Positions 18,295 through 26,321 of a stretch of 64,000 bases of DNA are shown one piece after another (within the stretch, counting starts at the first letter, position 1; each line of letters opens with the position of its first letter). The stretch is taken from NCBI RefSeq assembly GCF_051466335.1, contig NZ_CP195793.1, positions 3,224,001 through 3,288,000 of the forward strand, read 5' to 3'. This stretch comes from Planctomicrobium sp051466335 (GTDB lineage Bacteria; Planctomycetota; Planctomycetia; Planctomycetales; Planctomycetaceae). The notes under the pieces were generated by a model. It had not been told where the DNA came from. It ran no database searches and was given only the letters and a program-made list of their open reading frames with translations. The position numbers and the translations under genes are program-made.

Positions 18295-18426
18295 GCCCTT
18301 AAATCAATATCCAGCGAACTTCTTCGTTCCCGTTAAACTTACGGATTTCACCCCGCACGACCGGAAATAAAGATAAAAGAAAACCGCGTTGCGAAAAAAA
18401 TGAATCCTGAGTGTTCAGAAACCAGC

Positions 18427-18894
18427 TTATCTTCCAAATTCGACAATCTGAGTCCGTTGTGCAAACGCCTTCTGAAGCTTGGACTTCGGATAGAGTCTCA
18501 CAATTTCATTGTTGTAAACAATCTGACCATTCTCGTTCGTACTGAGAAGTGCCTGGATTTCTGGAAGTGCACGACCTGCATACAAACCCGCGAACGTTTC
18601 CGGATCGACGCCGCGTCCAGACTCGAGATCTTCACGTGCGTTCCCGCCACCAGTCAGCACGAGAAACGAATTGATGCCGTCTGTGATCGCTTCGTATTTC
18701 CCGTCAATTTCCAACGCTTCTTTTGCGTCTTGAACTCGACGTGCTGCTTCTCGAACCTTGGCCCCGGATTTCTCGCTGAGAATCTGATCGCCAACCTGAC
18801 CTTGGACAACTCCCTGCAGCAGGTTGGATGATCCTGCAAGATATCCGATTCCGAGTAAGGTGACCGCACTTGCAGTATTCCAAAAACGGTTCAT
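18427..18894 (-). CDS. Small exported or membrane-anchored hypothetical protein
   Basis: About 155 residues. The ATG at 18894 follows AAGGGGC with good spacing and opens a short signal or anchor, MNRFWNTASAVTLLGIGYLAG. The remainder is a charged helical region (EAARRVQDAKEALEIDGKYE) and a C-terminal part with LYAGRALPEIQALLS and YNNEIVRLYPKSKLQ. I do not recognise a family. It precedes the VWA gene on the same strand with about 250 bases between, so a shared envelope role is possible but not shown. Confidence 0.65.
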   Translation of the reverse strand: MNRFWNTASAVTLLGIGYLAGSSNLLQGVVQGQVGDQILSEKSGAKVREAARRVQDAKEALEIDGKYEAITDGINSFLVLTGGGNAREDLESGRGVDPETFAGLYAGRALPEIQALLSTNENGQIVYNNEIVRLYPKSKLQKAFAQRTQIVEFGR

Positions 18895-19081
18895 ACAAAG
18901 CCCCTTGATCACCCTCGAAATGACAATCGACATCGACCGTCCGCATCTGCCGCAACTGGAGAAATCCCGTTTCAAACCAGTATCGCTGCACGGAACTCAA
19001 ACCAGACGCGAAGTGACGACCTGCGATCCAGTTTTTAACTTACAGTGTCGTTGAGACACGACACAACTCTGCCTTTTGTAT

Positions 19082-19279
19082 TTATGCTGCGTGACGTTTG
19101 GATTTTTTGGTTCCGCCAGTCCCGCTTCCGGCCTGCACCGGTTTTAACGTCTGTCGCGGCTGGGAGTGACCAGAACCATGATAGCTCAGACTCAACAGTA
19201 TCATTGAAGCAACCGCTGCCCCCACGCATCCCAGTATGGCAACTTCATTGTCGCTCAGGGATTGGAGAAATTCCATCAT
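19082..19279 (-). CDS. Very small single-pass membrane protein
   Basis: About 65 residues: a short acidic lead (MMEFLQSLSDNEVAILG), one hydrophobic segment (ILGCVGAAVASMILLSLS), and a basic tail ending TKKSKRHAA. ATGs at 19279 and 19276 are adjacent and AGGGGA lies about ten bases upstream. The strong amphipathic order (acidic, hydrophobic, basic) supports a real gene more than chance. No family is recognised. Confidence 0.5.
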   Translation of the reverse strand: MMEFLQSLSDNEVAILGCVGAAVASMILLSLSYHGSGHSQPRQTLKPVQAGSGTGGTKKSKRHAA

Positions 19280-19590
19280 ATTTCCGATTCCCCTGCTCTT
19301 GGGTATCATATGAATCTAAATTGCTGCAATTTCAGCGAGAGATTCACATTTCCTGAATCGGCCTGTCGTTCCATTTCGCTGGATGAAGAACCTGAACAGA
19401 AGGTGCAGAAGTTCAAAGCTGCGCTTCGCGGATGGTTCAAGGAATCGATAGCGATCGCAAAACTTGTTTCGATCGTTCCGAATGCTCCGATTTCAAGGCT
19501 CTTGCAGCCAAGTGAGAGATCCAATTTAGGAGCACCTTGCTCGAACGGACGGAAAACGTTTTTCCACGTGACTCACGGCACAAAGTCACT

Positions 19591-19618
19591 TTGAATCCGG
19601 AACTTGGAATGCTAATCT
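19591..19618 (+). promoter_or_regulatory. Probable sigma-70-type promoter of the SRP RNA
   Basis: TTGAAT (19591-19596), a 16-base spacer and TAATCT (19613-19618) sit nine bases before the first G of the SRP RNA. The match to TTGACA/TATAAT is moderate, but the position is right. Confidence 0.45.
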
Positions 19619-19627
19619 CTGTTTTCC

Positions 19628-19744
19628 GGGGGTTAGCAGGCTATCTCCCGCACGGTGGGGCCGTGTGAACCAGGTCAGGCGGGAAACCGAGCAGCCTTAA
19701 GCATTGGGTTCTCAGGTGTGTCGGGAGGTAGCCTGCTGGTCCTC
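19628..19744 (+). ncRNA. ffs: Signal recognition particle RNA (small bacterial type)
   Basis: The RNA scaffold of the signal recognition particle, which pairs with Ffh to target nascent membrane and exported proteins. The conserved apical motif is clear: CAGGTCAGGC, a GGAA-type loop, then GAGCAGCC. The two ends pair over a long helix: AGCAGGCTA with TAGCCTGCT, and CTCCCG with CGGGAG, interrupted by the usual internal loops. The length of about 117 bases fits the small (4.5S) class without the Alu domain. It stands alone on the plus strand between minus-strand protein genes. Confidence 0.9.
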
Positions 19745-19756
19745 GGATGTTCATCC

Positions 19757-19975
19757 AGGCAGCGGTAATCAGCCGGTTAGTCCGTTTATTGAGAGTTACC
19801 GATCTGCTTGCGTAGCTCAGGTTGCTTGTGGGGGAACTTCTCCCGAGCCCTCTCTTCACCTACCCCTGAGTTCTGCTCTTGCGGCAAATTCTTACTGCCG
19901 ATCCTACAAGCACTTAGGCACCGCATTCCCATCATAGGTCACTGAGGGGGACCGTCATCCATCGGTGTTCGCGAC
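19757..19975 (+). ncRNA. Candidate structured RNA of unknown type
   Basis: A stretch without a convincing gene but with several nested stems. GCAGCGGTAA (19760) pairs with TTACCG-AT-CTGC (19796). GCTTG-CG-TAG (19806) pairs with CTACAAGC (about 19904) and encloses CTCAGG/CCTGAG and CGGCA/TGCCG hairpins. Then come GGTC/GACC and ACCG/CGGT hairpins. Orientation is assumed from the upstream SRP RNA and is not proven. It lacks the signatures of tmRNA or RNase P that I can check by eye; a 6S-like RNA is possible. Confidence 0.35.
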
Positions 19976-19991
19976 ATATTGTCGGCAAGTG

Positions 19992-20016
19992 TCTCGCATG
20001 TCTCGCATGTCTCGAA
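19992..20016. repeat. Nine-base tandem repeat
   Basis: The unit TCTCGCATG occurs twice and is followed by a variant, TCTCGAATA. It is in non-coding DNA between the candidate RNA and the LysM gene. Confidence 0.6.
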
Positions 20017-20120
20017 TAGGGATCTCGACAACTCAGATCGAACTGGATTGGTCGCTTAACGCGAAATTCCTTCCTCACAACGTGGAAACCCAGCGCCCGC
20101 GCTCCTCCATCGCAGTGTTT

Positions 20121-20870
20121 TCACTGGCGGTCGGAAGGTCTTTCTACGAGCCATGGAACTTTCGGAGGATAATGGATTTTCACAGGCTCCGCGCGACCAT
20201 TGGTCGGTTGACGATCTAAAGGGAACACCTCTTCGTCAATCGTGGCCACGGTGTTTGGCGTCGCTTCTGCCGCAGTGACGCTCTCGATCGCCACTGAGGC
20301 AACCGCAGAATTCTCACTGTCTGAGTCCACCGAGCGCTTGTCGCGTTTTGCGATCTGTTTCTCTCCCGGAATTCGAAGCTCCATTCCAATTCGGATTGAA
20401 TCCGGTGACTTCAGTAAATCACTGTTTTCCTCAAACAGTTCCAGATATCGCCCGCTGCTTCCAAGGGTTTCGAGTGAGATTTTGGAGAGTGTATCCCCTG
20501 CCTTCACCCGATACGTGGTCGGAGCAACTTCTTCCTCAATCTCGATCTTTGGCGGATCAGGGACTTCAACATGGTGCACGGGTGTCAGCACTGGGTTCGC
20601 TGACAGGCCCATCGCAATTGACGACGAACCGCTGAAAGGTTGACCATTTGACACTTCTGATGACTGGTCGCGGTCACGAGAAGCGACTGGTGTACTTTGA
20701 ATCTGATAGGCGCGAATCGGAATAATATCGAGCGGTTCGATGACAACGGGGGCGTGAATGGCTGCCTGCGGATGCTGACCCGCCTCTTCTGGCTTTGGAA
20801 AGCAGAACGCGACCGCAAACCCGATCACGAGCATTCCCATCGCCAAACCGAGTTTCGCATCGTGCCACAT
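20121..20870 (-). CDS. LysM-domain membrane-anchored protein
   Basis: A 249-residue protein with an N-terminal membrane anchor (LGLAMGMLVIGFAVAFCF). A Pro/Ser-rich spacer is followed by one LysM peptidoglycan-binding domain at about residues 118-168 (YRVKAGDTLSKISLETLG ... IRIGMELRIPG). The C-terminal 80 residues are polar and unfolded-looking and end in PWLVERPSDRQ. LysM domains bind the GlcNAc-containing glycan of the cell wall, so this probably tethers the inner membrane to peptidoglycan. Planctomycetes have a thin peptidoglycan layer, which fits. No neighbouring wall enzyme is present. Confidence 0.8.
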   Translation of the reverse strand: MWHDAKLGLAMGMLVIGFAVAFCFPKPEEAGQHPQAAIHAPVVIEPLDIIPIRAYQIQSTPVASRDRDQSSEVSNGQPFSGSSSIAMGLSANPVLTPVHHVEVPDPPKIEIEEEVAPTTYRVKAGDTLSKISLETLGSSGRYLELFEENSDLLKSPDSIRIGMELRIPGEKQIAKRDKRSVDSDSENSAVASVAIESVTAAEATPNTVATIDEEVFPLDRQPTNGRAEPVKIHYPPKVPWLVERPSDRQ

Positions 20871-21172
20871 AGTTCTCTGCGATCACACGTTTCAATGCTG
20901 AGGTCGTCGTTGCTGGGCCGACCATCGGCTCACTTAGCAACATCACTACAACCGTTTTCCGGAAACGAACTCTAGACTCGTTCTTCGAAATGTCGGATTT
21001 CGACTTCAGAAGAATTTCCACCGCTCAGAAGGATTGAACATGCGCGGCTGGGAGTCGAGCCGAAATTCCAACATTGATGAATTTCGTCAACACTGAATTC
21101 ACCAGTCGACCTGTTACACCGGATTGATAAAATCTGCTGATCGGGCAAACAATCCACGCGTTCGGCCAAAGT
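20871..21172. other. Intergenic region
   Basis: 302 bases between the LysM gene and the cobalamin-binding gene, both on the minus strand. It probably contains the LysM promoter. I found no reading frame, tRNA or strong hairpin. Confidence 0.35.
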
Positions 21173-22108
21173 TCAATCGCAATGCATCAACTTGATCCAA
21201 CCGGTTCCCTGGTGAGGAAATTCCCCATCGGCTCCCGTCGCGGCCTCGAATATTTCCGAGAGAATTTCGGCAGACTCCACCAGTCGCGGTCCAGGCCGAT
21301 TGAAATACTGATTTCCATCGACCACGAATATTCGTCCACTCCTGACCGCAGCCAGCGATTTCCACTCCGGACGCGAGGTGAGAACATCAATCTCAGAAAG
21401 CGTGCGTGGGATATCGAACCCACAGGGCATCAAAACAATCACCTCGGGATCCGCTCGCTGCAATGTTTCCCACTCAAAATAGGGAGAATGCTCCCCTGAT
21501 TTACACAGCATCGCCTTCCCGCCCGCGATTTCGACTAACTCGGGAACCCAGTTGCCAGCGGACATAAGTGGTTCAAGCCATTCCAGACAGACAACTTGTA
21601 GTGGAGGATGAGAAACGGTCGCTTTTTCCTGGACACGTTTCAATCGCTGCTGAAGACGCTCGACGAGGTCTGCGCCGCGTTCTTCTACCCCGAGTGCTCC
21701 GGCCACATGAACAATATCGTTCCACAGATCACTCATCTGCATTGGCTGCAGGGAGAGGATGGTCGGCTTGCTGCCGATAATTGCGCAAACCGCGGTTTCC
21801 ACATCCTGCAGACTGACAGCGCAGACCTCGCACTGTGACTGCGTAATGATGTGAGTCGGTTGCAGGTGATTGAGCGTTTCGCCGGAGACGCGATAGATAG
21901 AGAGTGCCTCGCTCAGAGACGCTTTTACCTGTCGATCGATCTCATGACTGCTCGCGTTCACATCAATACGAGGTTCAGAGCAGACCGGCAAGGAACGAAC
22001 TGAGGCTGGAAAATCACACTCATGTGATCTCCCCACCACATGATCCCCCAGCCCGATGGCATGCACAATCTCAGTTCCGCTGGGAATCAGAGAAACAATT
22101 CGCGACAT
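21173..22108 (-). CDS. BtuF-like cobalamin-binding periplasmic-fold protein without a signal peptide
   Basis: A 311-residue protein of the helical-backbone substrate-binding fold (type III, BtuF/FhuD group). It opens with RIVSLIPSGTEIVHAIGLGD, which matches the usual start of the domain, and ends the second lobe with KSLAAVRSGRIFVVDGNQYFNRPG. The TQSQCEVCAVS motif is typical of a cytoplasmic subfamily annotated as cobalamin-binding. No signal peptide or lipobox is present, so it is not an ordinary periplasmic receptor, and no BtuC/BtuD genes are nearby. It may carry or sense a corrinoid inside the cell; that is inference. Confidence 0.8.
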   Translation of the reverse strand: MSRIVSLIPSGTEIVHAIGLGDHVVGRSHECDFPASVRSLPVCSEPRIDVNASSHEIDRQVKASLSEALSIYRVSGETLNHLQPTHIITQSQCEVCAVSLQDVETAVCAIIGSKPTILSLQPMQMSDLWNDIVHVAGALGVEERGADLVERLQQRLKRVQEKATVSHPPLQVVCLEWLEPLMSAGNWVPELVEIAGGKAMLCKSGEHSPYFEWETLQRADPEVIVLMPCGFDIPRTLSEIDVLTSRPEWKSLAAVRSGRIFVVDGNQYFNRPGPRLVESAEILSEIFEAATGADGEFPHQGTGWIKLMHCD

Positions 22109-22669
22109 GGCTGCCCCCTTTTCTTCATCTGCTGGTCAACTTCTTCCAAAGGTTGTCCGTGATTCCACTTCACAAATAAGGGAGTGGAGATCGACTGTCA
22201 CTCATCGATTTTGTGACGGAATTGGGTGAATGCAATTGCTTCAGAAATCGAAACGCTGCAACCGAGCAGAACTTTAACAATATCCCCCAATGTTTCACCA
22301 AAAGAGTGATTACCCGCAACCCAAGCCGAAATCTTTACCCAAGAGAAACAGTCACCGTAACTGACAATGTACGCGGATCTTACACGAGCGGAATATTGGC
22401 GTTCAAAATGAGTGATCACAACAACAAGACCATCACCAACAGCTCTTTTCGTTCAACTCGTGACATTCGGGCAGACGATATTCGCGGTACAGTTTATAGA
22501 AAACAGACAGGTGGCGCGAACGGACCATTCCACTTCTGAAGTGATTTTGGAACGAAGTGCGACACGGGCAGCTCCTGTTTTAATGAGACTTCTACGCAAC
22601 ATGGCGGTTGCGTCAGTCAGACTTCCACTGTGTTCACACTGGACGGTTATGGAATCGGAGCGACATCGG
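22109..22669. other. Long divergent intergenic region
   Basis: About 560 bases between the cobalamin-binding gene and the secretin gene. Open frames here have unlikely composition, and the frame leading into the secretin starts only at 22670. I see no RNA gene or clear operator. Confidence 0.4.
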
Positions 22670-24733
22670 ATGTCGATCAATACGAATCAACCACATACGG
22701 TGCTAACCGACGCTTTTGCTCCAGCAGCGAAACTCTCGGATTTCAGCCGCCCATTCTGGTCAGCCTTCGCAGTGGTCATCGGCCTCAGTTCAAATCTGAT
22801 GGCACAAGGGGGCCCTATGGAAGCCCCGATGGTACTGCAGGCTCCTCCTGTAGAAACTGCTCACGAGCTTCAGCTTGCTCCTTCACAGGAGAGGTTTGCA
22901 CCTGCCGGTATTCAGCAGGTGCAATTGACGAGCGATCCGCGTCGTCCACTCGACCGTCGGCTTGAAGCGATGCCGCGAGCAGATCAGAAGCTCGAAGTCA
23001 TTCATCACCGCAGCCAACTGATGGTGACCAAGACTCCAATTCGCCGGATGGCCTGGTCTGATCCAACTCTTCTCGACATCGTCCAGTTCAGCCCAACTGA
23101 AATCTCACTCATTGGCGTTGCTCAAGGAACCACAGACCTCTGGTTGTGGTTCGAAGGTCAGGAACAGCCGCTGATGTACGTCGTGACGATCATTCGAGAC
23201 CCATCGATCGACGAACAGCGAAACATCAACTACGGGCGGATCGAGCGAAAGCTTCAACTGCTGTATCCCAACAGCAAGGTCTACCTGATTCCAATCTCTC
23301 GCAAGATCATCGTTCGCGGTCAGGCTCGCGACGCTGAAGAAGCTGCCAACATTATGCAGCTTGTCCGCGGAGAAGTGATCGCTCAAGAAGGATACCTCGG
23401 AGACGACTTCGGAAACGGCTACGGTAACTACGGCGGCGGGGGAGGCTTCGGTGGAATCAACGGCGGGATTCAGGGCCCACTGGGTTACAACGGAGACTTC
23501 CAGAACGGATTCTCTTCTCTCATCATTGACGAGTTAAGAATTCCCGGTGAGTTCCAGGTCAAAATCAACGTTCGAATCGCTGAAATTCAACGATCGCAAC
23601 TTCGCCGCTGGGGAGTGGACTGGCAAGCATTGATCAACAACGGTGCTGTTGAACTCAGTTCCACACTCGCAGGGAACACTCCGACTCTGACCGGTGTTTT
23701 CGACAGCGGAAAGATCACATTCCTGATCGACGCTCTGGCGTCAAACGGAGTGGCCAAGGTTCTGGATGATGCGATGCTGATTACCCTGAGCGGTGAACCA
23801 GCAGCGTTCCTCTCCGGGGGTGAATTCGCGGTTCCGACAATCGTCGGGATCGGTGGAGCACAGGGCCAGACGACCTCGTTCCGTGGATTCGGAACATCGA
23901 TCATCTGCACGCCAACCGTCTTGGACAACGACCTGATCCGGCTTCAGATTGTCCCGGAATTGAGCGAAGTATCGTCTGCAAATGCAGTGGGTGGAATTCC
24001 AGGGATGAATGTTCGCCGAGTTCAGACTCGTGTGGAACTCCGGGAAGGCCAGTCCATTGCACTGGGAGGTGTCTTCTCCCGACGAGAAAAAGCTGAAGTG
24101 ACACGTATTCCATTCCTCGGCGAAGTTCCAGTCGTCGGCTCTTGGTTATTCAATTCCAAGCAAGCGACCGAAGACGAAAACGAAATGCTGATCGTGGTGA
24201 CACCCGAACTGGTCCGTGCAATGGACCCGGATCAAGTTCCGCCACTGCCCGGATTCAACTCTCCGCATCCGAACGACACAGACCTTTACAAATATAATCG
24301 AATCGAAGGAAATCCGGACAACGGACACTACCAATTGCTTCCTTACGGAAACGGTCAGGGATATGGACAGGATGTTGGTTACAACTTCTTCAATCCAGCT
24401 CCTGCCGATGGACAGATTGCTCCTTACCCATCCGGAGGAGCAATGGGACCATTGCCCAATGGAGCCTACAACCCTCCGGCTCAAGTCCCGGGTGCCCAGT
24501 TGCCTCCACAGCAGTATGGACCAGCTCCTTCGATGCAGAATCAGTTTCAGCAACCAAATCAGCAGGTTCCACAAGTTCCGCCGAGTTACCAGGGATCGCC
24601 TTATCCAGGCAATCCGGCAGCAATGGACCCATCATCAGTGCAGTCCAATCGGAACTCACAGAATCGTGGAACTGGAACAATCCAGCAGGCTTCACGAAGT
24701 GTTCCTGCTCAGGCACCACGTCAGAAACGTTAG
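22670..24733 (+). CDS. Tad/type II-III secretin (CpaC/RcpA-like)
   Basis: About 687 residues. A signal peptide (VIGLSSNLMAQG region) leads into a pilus-formation N-domain (ADQKLEVIHHRSQLMVTK) and a BON-like domain (LQLLYPNSKVYLIPISRKIIVRGQA). After a Gly-rich loop comes the secretin core: FQVKINVRIAEIQRSQLRRWG, GTSIICTPTVLDNDLIRLQIVPE, VQTRVELREGQSIALGG and IPFLGEVPVVGSW. The last 130 residues are Pro/Gln/Asn-rich. Secretins form the outer-membrane channel of Tad pili or type II secretion. I chose the ATG at 22670 because CGGAG precedes it and a signal-bearing leader begins there. Other Tad genes are not in view. Confidence 0.88.
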   Translation: MSINTNQPHTVLTDAFAPAAKLSDFSRPFWSAFAVVIGLSSNLMAQGGPMEAPMVLQAPPVETAHELQLAPSQERFAPAGIQQVQLTSDPRRPLDRRLEAMPRADQKLEVIHHRSQLMVTKTPIRRMAWSDPTLLDIVQFSPTEISLIGVAQGTTDLWLWFEGQEQPLMYVVTIIRDPSIDEQRNINYGRIERKLQLLYPNSKVYLIPISRKIIVRGQARDAEEAANIMQLVRGEVIAQEGYLGDDFGNGYGNYGGGGGFGGINGGIQGPLGYNGDFQNGFSSLIIDELRIPGEFQVKINVRIAEIQRSQLRRWGVDWQALINNGAVELSSTLAGNTPTLTGVFDSGKITFLIDALASNGVAKVLDDAMLITLSGEPAAFLSGGEFAVPTIVGIGGAQGQTTSFRGFGTSIICTPTVLDNDLIRLQIVPELSEVSSANAVGGIPGMNVRRVQTRVELREGQSIALGGVFSRREKAEVTRIPFLGEVPVVGSWLFNSKQATEDENEMLIVVTPELVRAMDPDQVPPLPGFNSPHPNDTDLYKYNRIEGNPDNGHYQLLPYGNGQGYGQDVGYNFFNPAPADGQIAPYPSGGAMGPLPNGAYNPPAQVPGAQLPPQQYGPAPSMQNQFQQPNQQVPQVPPSYQGSPYPGNPAAMDPSSVQSNRNSQNRGTGTIQQASRSVPAQAPRQKR

Positions 24734-24745
24734 TTGAATCGGTTC

Positions 24746-24763
24746 GCGAATCATCAGATTCGC
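24746..24763 (+). terminator. Intercistronic hairpin after the secretin gene
   Basis: GCGAATC and GATTCGC form a seven-pair stem with an ATCA loop 13 bases after the secretin stop. There is no T-run, so it may act as a processing or attenuation site. Confidence 0.35.
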
Positions 24764-24933
24764 AAATCGCGGGCGAATTCAACGTTTGGATTTCAACGTT
24801 CAATCGATGACGCAGTGAAAAGTCGATAGGGCAAGCGTGATCGTCGATGAGACGATGAGCTGCCCGCACACGGCAGATTGAAAACTCCAGTGCGATGTCT
24901 GCAACTGGAGTCTGTCGAACCCAGGGGAATCTC

Positions 24934-25623
24934 ATGGCGAAGATGTCACTCATATCGAAATCGATTACTGCACTGGGAATCGTCAGTGTCGTCACCGGAT
25001 GTTCACATCATCGCGCCCATCATCGGCCGATCTGCCCTCCGGGTGGGGCCTGTGCCACAGAGTCAGCGTGCTGCGAAGAAAACCCGTGCGGTAGCTGCGA
25101 CCAATGTTCGAACGCAGGCTGGTGCTCAAACTTCATCGGGGCGTTTCATCGTTCTTCGAACGCAATTCCGGAAACGCTCCCTCTGGGAAGCATCGTTCGA
25201 GCACATGCTCAAGTCATGGAAACCAATGCGGAAGCGGTCGATTTTGTGATCTATCGACTCAACTTCGTTGGTCAGACTGCGGAACTGACCTCCGATGGTA
25301 AAGATCAGGTTCTGGAAATCGCTGCCCGTATGAGAAGTGCCCCGTTCCCGGTGCTGATCGAACGAGAGCCGAACAACTCCGATCCAGAGCTTGATGCTCT
25401 CAGACGGAATCTGATTGCTCAGATTCTGACAGACCTCGGAAATCCGGATGCGCAACAGCGAACAATTGTCGGCACACCTTACGGTCCCGGTTACTGGTCG
25501 CAACCCGGTCAAGGAACCTACTACCAGTTCATCAATTCAGGTGGGATGAATAACTTTGGTGGTGGATATGGTGGAGGATATGGTGGTGGTGGCTTCGGCG
25601 GTGGTTACGGCGGAGGCTTCTAA
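24934..25623 (+). CDS. Lipoprotein downstream of the secretin, CpaD/OmpA-like
   Basis: About 229 residues. The signal ends in a lipobox, GIVSVVTGCS, so the Cys is likely lipidated. A Cys-rich patch follows (ATESACCEENPCGSCDQC), then a domain of about 80 residues (AELTSDGKDQVLEIAARMRS ... LDALRRNLIAQILTDLG) that recalls the OmpA-like folds of CpaD, the lipoprotein partner of Tad secretins. The C-terminus is Gly/Tyr-rich (GGGYGGGYGGG). The ATG at 24934 follows AGGGGAA with six-base spacing. The position directly after the secretin gene supports a pilotin- or CpaD-like role, by inference. Confidence 0.72.
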   Translation: MAKMSLISKSITALGIVSVVTGCSHHRAHHRPICPPGGACATESACCEENPCGSCDQCSNAGWCSNFIGAFHRSSNAIPETLPLGSIVRAHAQVMETNAEAVDFVIYRLNFVGQTAELTSDGKDQVLEIAARMRSAPFPVLIEREPNNSDPELDALRRNLIAQILTDLGNPDAQQRTIVGTPYGPGYWSQPGQGTYYQFINSGGMNNFGGGYGGGYGGGGFGGGYGGGF

Positions 25624-25645
25624 CGAAGTTTGAATTCAACGTTAG

Positions 25646-25688
25646 AAAAGGGACCGGCAACGATGCTCCTGTTGCGGGTCCCTTTTTT
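25646..25688 (+). terminator. Strong intrinsic terminator
   Basis: AAGGGACC-GGCAAC pairs with GTTGC-GGGTCCCTT across a short loop and runs into TTTTTT. It closes the secretin-lipoprotein unit. Confidence 0.9.
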
Positions 25689-25756
25689 ATTGCGCTCACG
25701 CGAAATCAACGAAACACCAAAACAGACTCCTCCCTCTGCGCGTGGTCGGCGTTGTC

Positions 25757-26149
25757 CTATTTCACCGGAATAAGACAAATTGCGCCGGAGACGAGGAAGG
25801 CAATCACAATGGACAACGCAATAATCCACGTTGCTCGCCATCGATCTCTTCGACGGGACGCAGCCTGTTCCACGGTGTCTGTACGGTTCATGTCTGCTCC
25901 GACGTTGAATACCCCCAATAAACCATAGGCGACACAGAACCGGAATGCGGCTTGAAGAATTCCCAATGCGGCCAGCATCGCAGGGAAAAAGGTCAACGCT
26001 CTCACCACGGGGGGTGCTTTCAGGACGACCAAAATCGCACTGGAAGCGATCGTCAACAAGCTGAAAGCGATCCCCATCCAGATACGGGCACGAATTTCCC
26101 TGTTACCGATGTTGCACTGCCCCGGAATGTACTCTTGCTGAGTGCTCAC
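25757..26149 (-). CDS. Small integral membrane protein
   Basis: 130 residues with three predicted membrane segments (GIAFSLLTIASSAILVVL, ALTFFPAMLAALGILQ, WIIALSIVIAFLVSGAI). A short N-terminal motif, CNIGNREIRAR, sits before the first segment and is seen in small membrane proteins of unknown role. The start is GTG at 26149, supported by AAGGAG five bases upstream. It is divergent from the SGNH hydrolase gene. Confidence 0.72.
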   Translation of the reverse strand: MSTQQEYIPGQCNIGNREIRARIWMGIAFSLLTIASSAILVVLKAPPVVRALTFFPAMLAALGILQAAFRFCVAYGLLGVFNVGADMNRTDTVEQAASRRRDRWRATWIIALSIVIAFLVSGAICLIPVK

Positions 26150-26321
26150 GCCGACTCCTTCTCAGATTTGATTTCAAGCGAATTCGCAGCGATTTTACAC
26201 TGACAATGCTGTTCAGCCACATTGGATACGTTGCTGCGGCCCTTGCTGGTTCGACACTTCAAAACCAGCTAGAATCTGAACCCGCAACAAGAGTTCACTT
26301 TCCCTTCTCGAAAGAACATCG

